Part shown: one piece after another, positions 37,166 through 46,721 of the stretch
Layout: each line of letters starts with the position of its first letter
Position numbering within the stretch: the first letter of the stretch is position 1
Source of the DNA: Streptomyces gossypii
Lineage (GTDB): Bacteria; Actinomycetota; Actinomycetes; Streptomycetales; Streptomycetaceae
Direction of reading: 5' to 3'
Assembly: GCF_025165795.1 (NCBI RefSeq)
Contig: NZ_JAJAGO010000005.1
Coordinates: forward strand, 62,001-126,000
Length of the DNA: 64,000 bases
Translations under genes and position numbers: made by a program
The notes under the pieces: generated by a model
Database searches by the model: none
Told to the model about the DNA's origin: nothing
The model's input: only the letters and a program-made list of their open reading frames with translations

Positions 37166-38122
37166 TCACACAGGTGCTCCCCGCGCGTCCCGCTCCTCGT
37201 CGCCGAGGAGTTCGATGTGCACCACGCGCATCCGGTCCGGTGTCCCCGGCGCCGCGCCGCAGCTCGCGGGGTGGGGCGCCGGCGCGGACGCCGCGTCGAT
37301 CCGCACCCGCCAGCGGCTGCCGTCGGCGTGTGCGACGGTCACCTGCCACCGTCCCTCCCCGGTCTCCTCGGTCCCCAGGACCGACAGGGCGTCCGCGTGC
37401 TGCTCACCGGTCCGTGCGCGTACGGCCAGGTCGGCCGCCTGGCCTGGCCGGTCCCAGGCCGAACGCCCCCGGCACCTTTCGGTGAGCACCCGCCCGTCGC
37501 GCAGTGCCTCCAGAACTCCTTTGACGGCGGGAGCGCCGATCCGCCCGTAGGCGTAGCCGTACGGCAGTACCAGCAGCGTGGGCGCGAACCGGTGCCCGCC
37601 CAGATGGGTGATCTCCCAGATGTCCGCGGTGCCGGAGGCTGCCAGCTCGGCGGCGAGCGGACGGCCCAGCAGCGCGCAGCAGCGGTCCCGTCTGCCGTTC
37701 GTGCAGACAAGGACCAGCGGATCGCCCTCGTGCGGCTGCCAGGTGTCCGGCAGCCCGTCGAGGTCGCCGGACCCTAGCGCGGCGAAGTCCAGCTCGCGCA
37801 GCTGCTCCTCGGGCGGGCCGGTCAGTACGCCGCCGAGCAGCCAGGAGCGGCCGGGAAGGGTGTGCGCCAGGAAGACGCGGCGCCGGAGCGGACCGTGCCG
37901 GTCCGGGTGCGGGCCGGGGCGGCGGATGAGGGCGACGCGAGTGCCGTGCGGGCTCGCCAGGCGGTCGAGTGCGCTGCCCAGCTCCGGGTCCAGGTGACTC
38001 CCGGTAAGGGCCTTGGGACCCCAGGGGCCCGGCTGTTCGATCAGCAGCCAGGTGCGGGCGGTGGCGGCGGTGGCCGCGAGCGGCTCACCCATCGCCTCGG
38101 AAGTGATCGCACAGGTACTCAC
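37166..38122 (-). CDS. Sucrase/ferredoxin-like family protein
   Basis: The 318-aa protein matches the sucrase/ferredoxin-like family with a thioredoxin-like [2Fe-2S] fold: LVCTNGRRDRCCALLG carries the cluster cysteines, followed by WEITHLGGHRFAPTLLVLPYGYAYG, the conserved His-rich ligand region. An early Cys (VSTCAITSE) and LLIEQPGPWG complete the pattern. The GTG at 38122 lies 7 bases after a TAGTCT hexamer, suggesting leaderless initiation; the frame is open further upstream but only antisense to the CobW gene. Electron-transfer role assumed; substrate unknown. Confidence 0.85.
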   Translation of the reverse strand: MSTCAITSEAMGEPLAATAATARTWLLIEQPGPWGPKALTGSHLDPELGSALDRLASPHGTRVALIRRPGPHPDRHGPLRRRVFLAHTLPGRSWLLGGVLTGPPEEQLRELDFAALGSGDLDGLPDTWQPHEGDPLVLVCTNGRRDRCCALLGRPLAAELAASGTADIWEITHLGGHRFAPTLLVLPYGYAYGRIGAPAVKGVLEALRDGRVLTERCRGRSAWDRPGQAADLAVRARTGEQHADALSVLGTEETGEGRWQVTVAHADGSRWRVRIDAASAPAPHPASCGAAPGTPDRMRVVHIELLGDEERDARGAPV

Positions 38123-38285
38123 CTGGCCGAGACTAGAGCCTGTCCGGCGGATCTTCGAGGGTCCACCGGACAGGCTGACGCGTGAACAGTCCAGAGCAGC
38201 GCGTGAACGACGTGCCCCTCCGATCTCCTCGGCATGACGGGGTCGATTACGATCGGCAGCCGCCCCGCCCGCCGCAGGAGGAATC

Positions 38286-39485
38286 TTGACCACGCCACCG
38301 ATTCCGGTCGTCGTACTCGCGGGTTTTCTGGGCTCCGGCAAGACCACGCTGCTCAACCAGCTGCTGCGCCGCAGCCGGGGTACCCGGATCGGCGCCGTCG
38401 TCAACGACTTCGGCAGCATCGAGATCGACGCCATGACGCTCGCGGGCCAGGCGGACGCCATGGTCTCGCTGGGCGACGGCTGCCTGTGCTGCGCGGTCGA
38501 CACCAGCGGCCTGGACGAGGTGCTGGAGGTCCTGGCCCGGCCGTCCGCCCAGATGGACGTCATAGTCGTGGAGGCCAGCGGTCTTGCCGAGCCGGAAACC
38601 CTGATCCGGATGATCCTCGCCAGCGAGAACCCGCACATCGTCTACGGCGGGCTCGTCGAGGTGATCGACGCGGCGGAGTTCACGGCCACGCGGGCCAGGC
38701 ATCCGCGGCTCGACACCCACATCCGCATCGCCGATCTCATGGTGCTCAACAAGGCCGACCGGGTGGCGGAGCCGGACCTGGAAGCGATCGTGGACACGCT
38801 GTCGCAGCTCGCACCGGGCACGCCGGTGGTCACGGCCACGCACGGCCGTGTCGACCCCGGCCTGCTCTTCGACCGGCCGCAGCGTGAGCGGCCCGCCGTG
38901 GAACAGCTCTCCTTCGACCAGCTGGCACACGACGACGAGGACGACGGAGGCGGCGGAGGCCGTGGGCGCGACGTGAGCGGCGCACACGCCGACCACCTGC
39001 ACGCCGCCTACGACAGCCTCGCGTTCACGGTGGAGCGGCCCCTGGACCCCCGCCGTCTGATGGGCTTCCTCGACGCACGGCCGGCCGGTCTCTACCGGAT
39101 CAAAGGCTTTGTCGACTTCGGTCCCGCCGATCCGGACCGGAAGTACGCGGTGCACGCAGTCGGCGGCTTCCTCCGCTTCCAGCCGCTGCGCTGGGGCCGG
39201 GAGGAACCACGCGGCACACAGCTGGTGCTCATCGGGACCGGATTCGAACCGGAGGCGCTGCGCGGCGAACTGACCGCCTGCGTCACCAGCACGGACGGTA
39301 CGGAGGATACGGACGGCGCGTGCCCGCCCGCCGCCGGCACGGACCCGCACGGCATGTGGGGAGTCCTGCGCTACGTGGAGGAACACCAGCCGGAACCGGG
39401 CCCGGACCCGGAGGGCGTCGAGCCGCCCGACGCAGCCACGGCCACCGGCGTCGCCGCCGGTGCGCCTCCGCTCTCCGTACGGTGA
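38286..39485 (+). CDS. CobW/COG0523-family metal-chaperone GTPase
   Basis: The 399-aa P-loop GTPase has GFLGSGKTTLLNQLL (Walker A), the family's metal-binding motif GCLCC (DGCLCCAVD), EASGLAEPETL and VLNKAD. The C-terminal CobW_C domain contains RLMGFLDARPAGLYRIKGFV and is interrupted before by an Asp/His-rich stretch (HDDEDDGGGGG; SGAHADHLHAAY) that may bind zinc. Such proteins insert or store metals in metalloenzymes. TTG start with AGGAGG 5-6 bases upstream. It is divergent from the sucrase-like gene and convergent with parC. Confidence 0.87.
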   Translation: MTTPPIPVVVLAGFLGSGKTTLLNQLLRRSRGTRIGAVVNDFGSIEIDAMTLAGQADAMVSLGDGCLCCAVDTSGLDEVLEVLARPSAQMDVIVVEASGLAEPETLIRMILASENPHIVYGGLVEVIDAAEFTATRARHPRLDTHIRIADLMVLNKADRVAEPDLEAIVDTLSQLAPGTPVVTATHGRVDPGLLFDRPQRERPAVEQLSFDQLAHDDEDDGGGGGRGRDVSGAHADHLHAAYDSLAFTVERPLDPRRLMGFLDARPAGLYRIKGFVDFGPADPDRKYAVHAVGGFLRFQPLRWGREEPRGTQLVLIGTGFEPEALRGELTACVTSTDGTEDTDGACPPAAGTDPHGMWGVLRYVEEHQPEPGPDPEGVEPPDAATATGVAAGAPPLSVR

Positions 39486-39520
39486 CACCGGCGGGCCCGG
39501 CCTCCGCCCGGGCGGCCGCG

Positions 39521-41971
39521 CTACACCGGCCCGGCCACCACCGCGACAGCGTTGCCCAGCGGCAGCCCCGAGCCGTCCCGACGCGGGTCCGGCTCCGGCA
39601 GCTCCACCGGCACTCCCGCCTTGGTCGCGGCCCTGGCCGGGGTCGCCCCGGCCCAAGCCAGCGTCAGACAGTCCTCGCCCTTCAGGAACCGCTGGCAGCG
39701 CACGCCGCCCGTGGCCCGCCCCTTGCGCGGGAACTGGTCGAACGGCGTCAGCTTGGCCGTGCTCACCGAGTCGTCGAGCGTCCCGTGCGAGCCCGCGACG
39801 GTGAAGACCACCGCGTCGGCCGCCGGATCGATGGCGGTGAAGGAGATGACCTTCGCCTCCGGGCTCAGCTTGATCCCCGCCACACCTCCCGCCGCGCGCC
39901 CCTGTGGACGCACCTGACCTGCCTGGTAGCGCAGCAGTTGGGCGTCGTCGGTCATGAACACGAGGTCCTCGTCACCCGTGCGCAGTTCGACCGCGCCCAC
40001 CACCTTGTCGCCCTCCTTGAGGCCGATGACCTCCAACTCCTCCTTGTGCCCCGGATACTCGGGCACCACACGCTTGACGACGCCCTGCTCGGTGCCGAGG
40101 GCGAGCCCCGGAGAGGATTCGTCCAGCGTCGTCAGACAGACCAGCTGTTCGTCGCCCACCAGCGACAGGAACTCGGAGACCTGCGCCCCGCCCGCCAGAT
40201 TGGGCGGCGCGCCCGTGCCCGCCGGCAGCTGTGGCAGGTCGACGACGGCGATGCGCAACAGCCGCCCGGACGAGGTGACGGCCCCGACCTCCCCGCGGGT
40301 CGTGGCGGGTACGGCGGAGACGATCACGTCGTGCTTGGTGCGCTTGGCCGTACTGCTGAACCCGCTGTCGCCGCTGGCGGTACGGGCCAGCAGCCCCGTC
40401 GAGGACAGCATGACCCGGCACGGGTCGTCCGCGACCTCCAGGGGCACGACCGCCAGCGGGGCACCCGCCGACTCCAGCAGTTCGCTGCGGCGCGGGGTGG
40501 AGTACTTCTTCGCGACCGCCGCAAGCTCCGTCGAGACCAGCTTGCGCAGCTCCGCGTCCGAGTCCAGGATCCGGGTCAGCTCCTCGATCTCCGTGCGCAG
40601 CCGGTCCCGCTCGCCCTCCAGCTCCAGCCGGTCGAACCGGGTCAGCCGCCGCAGCGGGGTGTCCAGGATGTAGGCCGTCTGCACCTCGGAGAGGCCGAAG
40701 CGGGAGATGAGCCCCTCCTTGGCCGCGGCGGAGTCGTCGCTCGACCGGATGATCCGGATCACCTCGTCGATGTCGACCAGCGCGACGAGCAGGCCCTCCA
40801 CCAGGTGCAGGCGGTCCCGCCGCTTGCCACGGCGGAACTCGCTGCGCCGCCGCACCACGTTGAAGCGGTGGTCGACGTACACCTCGAGCAGCTCGCGCAG
40901 GCCCAGCGTCAGCGGCTGCCCGTCGACCAGCGCGACGTTGTTGATCCCGAAGGTCTCCTCCATCGGCGTCAGCTTGTAGAGCTGCTCCAGGACGGCCTCC
41001 GGGTTGAAGCCGTTCTTGATCTCGATGACCAGACGCAGGCCGTGGCGGCGGTCGGTGAGGTCCTTGACGTCGGCGATGCCCTGCAGCTTCTTGGAGTTGA
41101 CAAGGTCCTTGACCTTGGAGATGACCTTCTCGGGGCCCACGGTGAAGGGCAGTTCGGTCACCACCAGGCCCTTGCGCCGGGTGGTGACCTGGTCGACCTC
41201 CACCGTCGCCCGGATCTTGAAGGTGCCGCGCCCGCTCGCGTAGGCGTCCTTGACGCCCTCGAGTCCGACGATCTTGCCGCCGGTGGGCAGGTCAGGACCG
41301 GGCACGAAGCGCATCAGGGTCTCGAGGTCCGCGCCCGGATGCTTGATCAAGTGACGGGCGGCGGCGATGACTTCGCCGAGATTGTGCGGCGGCATGTTGG
41401 TCGCCATCCCGACCGCGATCCCGGAGGCGCCGTTGACCAGGAGGTTCGGATAGGCCGCGGGCAGCGCGCTGGGCTCCTCCTCACTGCCGTCGTAGTTCGA
41501 CGTGAAATCGACGGTGTCCTCGTCGATCGACTCGACCATCAGCCCGGCGGCCGGGGCCGCCCGGCACTCCGTGTAACGCATCGCCGCGGGCGGGTCGTCG
41601 TTGCCCAGCGAGCCGAAGTTGCCGTGCCCGTCGACAAGCGGCAGCCGCATGGAGAAGGGCTGGGCGAGGCGCACCAGCGCGTCGTAGATCGCGCTGTCGC
41701 CGTGCGGGTGGAGCTTGCCCATCACCTCACCGACGACACGCGCGCACTTGACGTACGGACGCTCGGGGCGCAGACCCATCGCGTGCATCTGGTACAGGAT
41801 CCGGCGGTGCACCGGCTTCAGTCCATCGCGAGCGTCAGGCAGCGCGCGTGAGTAGATGACCGAGTAGGCGTACTCCAGGAAGGAGCCCTGCATCTCGTCG
41901 ACGACGTCGATGTCGAGGATGCGCTCCTCGAAGTCGTCCGGCGGCGGGGTCTTCGTACTGCGGCGGGCCAT
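39521..41971 (-). CDS. parC: Type IIA DNA topoisomerase subunit A (GyrA/ParC family)
   Basis: The 816-aa subunit cleaves and rejoins DNA. ATG with AAGGAG about 12 bases upstream; the open frame upstream (to 42391) is antisense to the M16 gene. Visible are [32 protein letters not shown] breakage domain pieces (core [20 protein letters not shown]), [17 protein letters not shown] and AAMRYTEC with the catalytic Tyr near residue 128. The second half carries beta-pinwheel blades (for example [25 protein letters not shown]). It is the probable partner of the gyrB-like gene 2.5 kb away on the other strand. Confidence 0.92.
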   Translation of the reverse strand: MARRSTKTPPPDDFEERILDIDVVDEMQGSFLEYAYSVIYSRALPDARDGLKPVHRRILYQMHAMGLRPERPYVKCARVVGEVMGKLHPHGDSAIYDALVRLAQPFSMRLPLVDGHGNFGSLGNDDPPAAMRYTECRAAPAAGLMVESIDEDTVDFTSNYDGSEEEPSALPAAYPNLLVNGASGIAVGMATNMPPHNLGEVIAAARHLIKHPGADLETLMRFVPGPDLPTGGKIVGLEGVKDAYASGRGTFKIRATVEVDQVTTRRKGLVVTELPFTVGPEKVISKVKDLVNSKKLQGIADVKDLTDRRHGLRLVIEIKNGFNPEAVLEQLYKLTPMEETFGINNVALVDGQPLTLGLRELLEVYVDHRFNVVRRRSEFRRGKRRDRLHLVEGLLVALVDIDEVIRIIRSSDDSAAAKEGLISRFGLSEVQTAYILDTPLRRLTRFDRLELEGERDRLRTEIEELTRILDSDAELRKLVSTELAAVAKKYSTPRRSELLESAGAPLAVVPLEVADDPCRVMLSSTGLLARTASGDSGFSSTAKRTKHDVIVSAVPATTRGEVGAVTSSGRLLRIAVVDLPQLPAGTGAPPNLAGGAQVSEFLSLVGDEQLVCLTTLDESSPGLALGTEQGVVKRVVPEYPGHKEELEVIGLKEGDKVVGAVELRTGDEDLVFMTDDAQLLRYQAGQVRPQGRAAGGVAGIKLSPEAKVISFTAIDPAADAVVFTVAGSHGTLDDSVSTAKLTPFDQFPRKGRATGGVRCQRFLKGEDCLTLAWAGATPARAATKAGVPVELPEPDPRRDGSGLPLGNAVAVVAGPV

Positions 41972-42164
41972 CGCGGCAGGCGCTCCTTCGTGCGTACGGG
42001 CGGGACAGTCGCGGACCATTGTGGCCCGTGCCTCTGACAACCGGGCCCCCGGCCCGGCTCTCGGCACGTACCGTACGGGAACTTCGCACTCTGTCGGCGC
42101 GCTTGCATAGAGTGACGGACAGAAATGACGCAACACCTCTCGCGACCGAAGGGACTCCATCCCC

Positions 42165-43532
42165 ATGGGCCACACGGCCACGCCTGAGCCCGCCACCGGC
42201 GGGCTGACAGCGACCGAGCACCGGCTGGCCAACGGCCTGCGCGTGGTGCTGTCCGAGGACCATCTGACGCCGGTCGCCGCGGTCTGCCTCTGGTACGACG
42301 TCGGCTCGCGGCACGAGGTGAAGGGGCGTACGGGCCTTGCCCACCTCTTCGAACACCTGATGTTCCAGGGCTCGGCGCAGGTGCCGGGCAACGGTCATTT
42401 CGAACTGGTGCAGGGCGCCGGCGGCTCGCTGAACGGCACCACCAGCTTCGAGCGCACCAACTACTTCGAGACGATGCCCGCCCATGAACTGGAGCTCGCG
42501 CTCTGGCTCGAGGCCGACCGGATGGGCTCGCTGCTGACCGCCCTGGACGAGGAGTCCATGGAGAACCAGCGCGATGTCGTCAAGAACGAGCGGCGCCAGC
42601 GGTACGACAACGTGCCCTACGGCACGGCCTTCGAGCGGCTCACCGCCATGGTCTACCCCGAGGGCCACCCCTACCACCACACCCCGATCGGGTCGATGGC
42701 CGATCTGGACGCCGCCTCCCTGGAGGACGCGCGCAGTTTCTTCCGTACGTACTACGCGCCCAACAACGCGGTGCTCTCGGTGGTCGGCGACATCGATCCC
42801 GAGCGCACGCTCGCCTGGGTCGAGAAGTACTTCGGTTCCATCCCCGGTCACGACGGCAAGCAGCCGCCGAGGGACGGCTCCCTGCCGGACACCCTCGGTG
42901 AGCAGCAGCGCGTGGTGCTGGAGGAGGAGGTCCCGGCGCGCGCGCTGATGGCGGCCTACCGCCTGCCCGAGGACGGCACGCGTGCGGGCGACGCCGCGGA
43001 CCTGGCGCTGACCGCGCTCGGCGGCGGCGAGTCCTCCCGGCTGCACAACCGGCTGGTGCGGCGCGACCGCAGCGCCGTGACTGCCGGATTCGGCCTGCTG
43101 AGGCTGGCGGGCGCGCCCTCGCTGGGCTGGCTGGACGTCAAGTTCTCCGCCGGTTTCGAGGTCGCCGACATCGAGGCTGCCGTCGACGAGGAGCTTGCCC
43201 GGTTCGCGGCCGAGGGGCCGAGCCCGGAGGAGATGGAGCGCGCGCAGGCCCAACTGGAGCGCGAGTGGCTTGACCGGCTGGCGACGGTCGGCGGCCGGGC
43301 GGACGAACTCTGCCGGTACGCCGTCCTGTTCGGTGACCCGCAGCTGGCCCTCACCGCGGTGGGGCGAGTGCTGGACATCACCGCGGAGGAGGTGCGGGCG
43401 GTCGCCGCGGAGCGGCTGCGGCCCGACAACCGGGCGGTGCTCGTCTACGAGCCGACTGAGCCCGCGGAGCCCACCGAGTCCGCAGATTCCGGAGACGCAC
43501 ACGAGAACGCAGCCGAGGAGACCGGTCAGTGA
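42165..43532 (+). CDS. M16-family zinc metallopeptidase, catalytic subunit
   Basis: The 455-aa pitrilysin-like protease has the inverted zinc motif HLFEHLMFQG (HxxEH near residue 63) and a conserved downstream Glu in ALDEESMENQRDVVKNE, so it should be catalytic. The second domain includes APNNAVLSVVGDIDPE. It overlaps the next M16 gene by 4 bp (GTGA), a translationally coupled pair where one subunit is catalytic and the other not. Predicted cytoplasmic: no signal peptide. Substrate unknown. Confidence 0.92.
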   Translation: MGHTATPEPATGGLTATEHRLANGLRVVLSEDHLTPVAAVCLWYDVGSRHEVKGRTGLAHLFEHLMFQGSAQVPGNGHFELVQGAGGSLNGTTSFERTNYFETMPAHELELALWLEADRMGSLLTALDEESMENQRDVVKNERRQRYDNVPYGTAFERLTAMVYPEGHPYHHTPIGSMADLDAASLEDARSFFRTYYAPNNAVLSVVGDIDPERTLAWVEKYFGSIPGHDGKQPPRDGSLPDTLGEQQRVVLEEEVPARALMAAYRLPEDGTRAGDAADLALTALGGGESSRLHNRLVRRDRSAVTAGFGLLRLAGAPSLGWLDVKFSAGFEVADIEAAVDEELARFAAEGPSPEEMERAQAQLEREWLDRLATVGGRADELCRYAVLFGDPQLALTAVGRVLDITAEEVRAVAAERLRPDNRAVLVYEPTEPAEPTESADSGDAHENAAEETGQ

Positions 43533-44932
43533 GCGACAGCGCCACCCCTACAGGGACGACGATGGACTTCCACCCCAGGCCGGAGGGCGGTGAGCCCACC
43601 CCTTGGGCCTTCCCCGCCCCGGAGCGCTCCACCCTGCCCAACGGGCTCACGGTGCTGCGCTGCCACCGACCCGGCCAGCAGGTCGTCGCCGTCGACGTCA
43701 ACCTGCCCGCCCCGCTGGACGCCGAGCCCGAGGGCCTCGACGGCGTCGCCACGCTGATGGCCCGAGCCCTGACGGAGGGGACCGACAAGCACGACGCCGA
43801 GGAGTTCGCCGCCGAACTGGAGCGTTTCGGCGCCACTTTGGACACGCACGCCGACCACCCCGGGCTCCGGGTCTCCCTGGAGGTCCCGGTCTCCCGGCTG
43901 ACCAAGGCGCTGGGCCTGCTCGCCGACGCCCTGCGCGCTCCGGCGTTCCCCGACAGCGAGGTCGAACGGCTCGTCCGCAACCGGCTGGACGAGATCCCGC
44001 ACGAGCTGGCAAGCCCGGCCCGCCGCGCCGCCATGGAGCTCTCCAAGGAGCTGTTCCCGGCCGGGTCCCGGATGTCCCGGCCCCGGCTGGGCACCGCTCA
44101 GACGGTGGAGCGGATCGACGGTCCGGCCGTCCGCGCCTTCTACGAGAGGCATGTACGGCCCAGCACGGCCACCGCGGTCGTCGTGGGTGACCTGACCGGT
44201 GTCGACCTGGACAAGGCGCTGGCGGGTACGCTCGGCGCCTGGGAGGGTTCCGCGGCCGAGCCGCTTCCCATGCCGCCGATCACCGCCGACGACACGGGCC
44301 GGGTCGTGATCGTCGACCGGCCGGGTGCCGTGCAGACCCAGCTGCTGCTGGGCCGGATCGGCGCGGACCGCCACGACCGCGTCTGGCCCGCACAGGTGCT
44401 CGGTACGTACTGCCTCGGCGGCACGCTCACCTCGCGCCTGGACCGCGTGCTGCGGGAGGAGAAGGGTTACACCTACGGGGTGCGCTCCTTCGGCCAGGTC
44501 CTGCGTTCCGAGCCGGGCGGCAACGGAGCCGCGGTGCTCGCCATCAGCGGTTCGGTCGCCACGGACGTCACGGGGCCCGCGCTGGGCGATCTGTGGCAGG
44601 TGCTGCGCACCCTCGCCGCCGAGGGACTGACCGACGCCGAGCGCGATGTCGCCGTGCAGAACCTCGTGGGCGTCGCCCCGCTCAAGTACGAGACGGCGGC
44701 GGCAGTCGCGGACACCCTGGCCGACCAGGTGGAGCAGCATCTGCCGGACGACTTCCAGGCCCAGATGTACGCGCGGCTCGCCGCGACGGGCACCGTCGAG
44801 GCGACGGCGGCGGTCGTCAGCGCCTTCCCGGTGGACCGGCTGGTGACGATCCTGGTCGGCGACGCGTCGCAGATCGCGCAGCCGGTGCGGGAGTTGGGCA
44901 TCGGTGAGGTGACCGTGGTGACCGGCGGCTGA
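43529..44932 (+). CDS. M16-family peptidase-like protein, non-catalytic subunit
   Basis: The 467-aa homologue has the two M16 lobes (for example LPNGLTVLRCHRPGQQVVAV near residue 36 and AVQTQLLLGRIGADRHD) but lacks HxxEH: the corresponding region reads LMARALTEGTDKHDAEEF. It carries YGVRSFGQVLRSEPGG-type substrate-binding residues of the C-terminal lobe, as is typical of non-catalytic partners that form a heterodimer with the catalytic subunit. It starts at GTG overlapping the stop of the upstream gene and is followed by a hairpin terminator. Confidence 0.9.
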   Translation: MSDSATPTGTTMDFHPRPEGGEPTPWAFPAPERSTLPNGLTVLRCHRPGQQVVAVDVNLPAPLDAEPEGLDGVATLMARALTEGTDKHDAEEFAAELERFGATLDTHADHPGLRVSLEVPVSRLTKALGLLADALRAPAFPDSEVERLVRNRLDEIPHELASPARRAAMELSKELFPAGSRMSRPRLGTAQTVERIDGPAVRAFYERHVRPSTATAVVVGDLTGVDLDKALAGTLGAWEGSAAEPLPMPPITADDTGRVVIVDRPGAVQTQLLLGRIGADRHDRVWPAQVLGTYCLGGTLTSRLDRVLREEKGYTYGVRSFGQVLRSEPGGNGAAVLAISGSVATDVTGPALGDLWQVLRTLAAEGLTDAERDVAVQNLVGVAPLKYETAAAVADTLADQVEQHLPDDFQAQMYARLAATGTVEATAAVVSAFPVDRLVTILVGDASQIAQPVRELGIGEVTVVTGG

Positions 44933-44946
44933 GTGAAGCCGGCGGT

Positions 44947-44985
44947 CGGAGCCCTCGGACGGCCGGAAGGCCACCGGGGGCTCCG
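44947..44985 (+). terminator. Terminator of the M16 operon
   Basis: A 12-bp stem with one T-G wobble (CGGAGCCCTCGG / CCGGGGGCTCCG) begins 14 bp after the stop codon; the loop contains a second small GGCC hairpin. Confidence 0.7.
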
Positions 44986-45008
44986 CTGTGTCTGCTCCGC
45001 TGTGTCTG
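44981..45008. repeat. 14-base tandem duplication
   Basis: CTCCGCTGTGTCTG occurs twice in direct succession, starting inside the right arm of the M16 terminator. Confidence 0.8.
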
Positions 45009-45085
45009 AATTGCGGTGTGCTGGTCCAGCTGCACCGCATGTGCGGCCTTTTGGTGTGGCGTACGCGACAAACAGCTGGATTTGT

Positions 45086-45115
45086 TTGTCAGTTCACCGC
45101 ACCCGGCTCTAGCGT
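45086..45115 (+). promoter_or_regulatory. Candidate promoter of the riboswitch-M23 transcript
   Basis: TTGTCA (45086-45091) and TAGCGT (45110-45115) are spaced by 18 bp, near the housekeeping consensus. Transcription would start near 45122, about 40 bases before the conserved riboswitch core. Confidence 0.5.
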
Positions 45116-45159
45116 CGTCCCGGCTGTGCATCAGAAGTGTCCGCGACCGCGGCCGATGT

Positions 45160-45316
45160 ACAGCCATCGCCGAGTCCCCGTACGGCGCAAGCCAGGGGAG
45201 CCGGGGACCCACATGTGAAGTCCCTGGGGTGAATCGGGCGGCCTTGTCACGAGGCGGCCCGTAGGAGACCTTCCTGCTCCGAACCCGTCAGCTAACCCGG
45301 TAGGCGAGAAGGAGGG
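45160..45316 (+). ncRNA. c-di-AMP riboswitch (ydaO/yuaA type)
   Basis: The leader contains the conserved ydaO elements in order: CGCCGAGTCCCC, a pairing arm GCAAGCCAGGGGAGCCGGGG, GGGTGAATCGGG, GTAGGAGACC, and the 3' core CCGAACCCGTCAGCTAACCC followed by GGTAGGCGAGAAGGAG. The class binds c-di-AMP and turns off expression of cell-wall hydrolases and ion transporters; in actinobacteria it commonly precedes peptidoglycan hydrolase genes. Here it lies directly upstream of an M23 endopeptidase, and the ribosome-binding site follows its 3' end, so control at transcription elongation or translation is expected. Confidence 0.88.
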
Positions 45317-45334
45317 GAAGGAGTACGCCGCCGC

Positions 45335-46204
45335 ATGGCGTTCACCCGTGCCACCGGAAAGCACCGACGTCCCACCCGCGCCTCTTACCGGAGCGCGCGG
45401 ATCGCCGGTATGGCGAGTCTGGCCACCGCAGGCGTGGTCGGCTCCCTCGCCTCACCCGCTCTCGCGGCGTCCTCCTCCGGGCGGCTTCAGACGCCGGACG
45501 CCCCAGGCCGTGCGGAGATGCCGCTTCCGGAGACCCCGGTCCTCGGGGACTACCTCTCCGAGTCGCTCGACGAGCAGGCCCACAGCCAGGAGGACGCCGC
45601 GGTACGAGCTGCCGCCGAGGCCGCCGCGAAGGCGGAAGCACGTGAGCAGGCCGAGCGGGCCAGGGAGCGGGCGGCCGAGAAGGCCCGCGAGAAGTCGGCT
45701 GAGAAGGCGTCCGAGGAGGCGGCGAAGAGGGCCCGGGAGGCCCGCGAGGGTGAGCGCCGCCCCGCGCGCGGCGCATCCGAGGACCGTCCGGCACCTGGCG
45801 GCTACGTCTCCCCGGTGGCGGGCTCGTACGTCTCCACCGCCTATGGCGTGAGCGGCGGCATGTGGTCCTCGGGCACCCACACCGGGATCGACTTCCACGC
45901 CGCCTCCGGAACCTCCGTGCGTACCGTCGCCGCGGGTGAGGTGGTCGAGGCGGGCTGGGGTGGTGCCTACGGCAACAACGTGGTGATCCGGCACCAGGAC
46001 GGCACGTACACGCAGTACGGGCACCTGTCCTCCGTGGCCGTCTCTTCCGGCCAGCAGGTCACCGCCGGTCAGCAGATCGGCCTGTCCGGCAACACCGGGA
46101 ACTCGGGCGGTCCGCACCTGCACTTCGAGGCGCGCACGAGCGGGGAGTACGGCTCGGACATCGACCCGGTCGCCTATCTGCGCGGGCACGGCGTCGCACT
46201 CTGA
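45335..46204 (+). CDS. Secreted M23 peptidoglycan endopeptidase
   Basis: The 289-aa exported protein has an N-terminal signal segment (ARIAGMASLATAGVVGSLAS, then ALAA), a charged Ala/Glu/Arg-rich coiled-coil (residues 85-150), and a C-terminal LytM/M23 domain. Zinc ligands are visible in HTGIDF (HxxxD) and in PHLHFEA (HxH), with GHLSSVAV between. It should cut peptide cross-links in peptidoglycan outside the cell. A c-di-AMP riboswitch precedes it, so turgor/cell-wall signalling should set its level. GGAGGGGAAGGAG lies upstream of the ATG. Confidence 0.93.
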   Translation: MAFTRATGKHRRPTRASYRSARIAGMASLATAGVVGSLASPALAASSSGRLQTPDAPGRAEMPLPETPVLGDYLSESLDEQAHSQEDAAVRAAAEAAAKAEAREQAERARERAAEKAREKSAEKASEEAAKRAREAREGERRPARGASEDRPAPGGYVSPVAGSYVSTAYGVSGGMWSSGTHTGIDFHAASGTSVRTVAAGEVVEAGWGGAYGNNVVIRHQDGTYTQYGHLSSVAVSSGQQVTAGQQIGLSGNTGNSGGPHLHFEARTSGEYGSDIDPVAYLRGHGVAL

Positions 46205-46267
46205 CGCGAGACGCGGGAGGGGCCGCCCGGCTCGTGGCCGGACAGCCCCTCGACGCGATCTCCTCGC

Positions 46268-46295
46268 CCGGTCACGGCACCGGTGCCGTGACCGG
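46268..46295. terminator. Palindromic terminator between M23 and ptsH
   Basis: A perfect 28-bp palindrome (two arms of CCGGTCACGGCACC) directly adjoins the ptsH stop codon and lies between the two convergent genes. Confidence 0.85.
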
Positions 46296-46577
46296 CTAAA
46301 CAGTCTCCGGAAGCTCCTCGAGGCCTTCTGCGACCAGCTTCGCGAGCCTGTCGAGTGCGGCCTCGGCGCCGTCGGCGTCGGAGGCGAGGACGATCTCCTC
46401 GCCTCCCTCCGCGCCCAGACCGAGTACGCCGAGCATGGACGCGGCGTTCACCGCGTTGCCCTCGCCTTTGCGGACGGTCACGGGGATGCCCGCCGCGGCG
46501 GCCGCTCGGCAGAACATCGAGGCGGGGCGGGCGTGCAGGCCCTCGGCCCAGCCGACGGAGACGCGGCGTTCAACCAT
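46296..46577 (-). CDS. ptsH: HPr phosphocarrier of the sugar phosphotransferase system
   Basis: HPr passes phosphate from enzyme I to sugar-specific enzyme IIA. The 93-aa protein has the active histidine in GLHARPASMF (near residue 15) and the regulatory-serine region NAASMLGVLGLGA; whether the Ser is phosphorylated by an HPr kinase in this group is uncertain, since actinobacteria usually lack it. A DasR operator overlaps the presumed promoter about 22-37 bp upstream of the start, linking HPr supply to N-acetylglucosamine signalling. It is divergent from a PatA-type gene. Confidence 0.95.
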   Translation of the reverse strand: MVERRVSVGWAEGLHARPASMFCRAAAAAGIPVTVRKGEGNAVNAASMLGVLGLGAEGGEEIVLASDADGAEAALDRLAKLVAEGLEELPETV

Positions 46578-46598
46578 GGTGTAGCCCTTCGAATCGCG

Positions 46599-46614
46599 GG
46601 TTGTCTAGACCAGT
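46599..46614. promoter_or_regulatory. DasR-responsive element (dre) upstream of ptsH
   Basis: GGTTGTCTAGACCAGT matches the dre consensus ACTGGTCTAGACCAGT at 13 of 16 positions, including the whole central GTCTAGACCA. It lies 22 bp upstream of ptsH in the gap with the divergent patA-like gene. DasR control of PTS genes is established in S. coelicolor. Confidence 0.8.
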
Positions 46615-46721
46615 CTGCCACGTGGTGCGCGGTGCTCACACAGACTCCGGTCCGGCCCCGTCCTGCGGGCATCTCCCCGCTCGTCCCGCCCCGGCTCCGG
46701 CCGTGTCGTTACGCTGATTCC

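Noticed and set aside
39320..41851. 843-aa frame antisense to parC
   Set aside because: Arg/Gln/His-rich shadow of parC with no domain signature or start signal.
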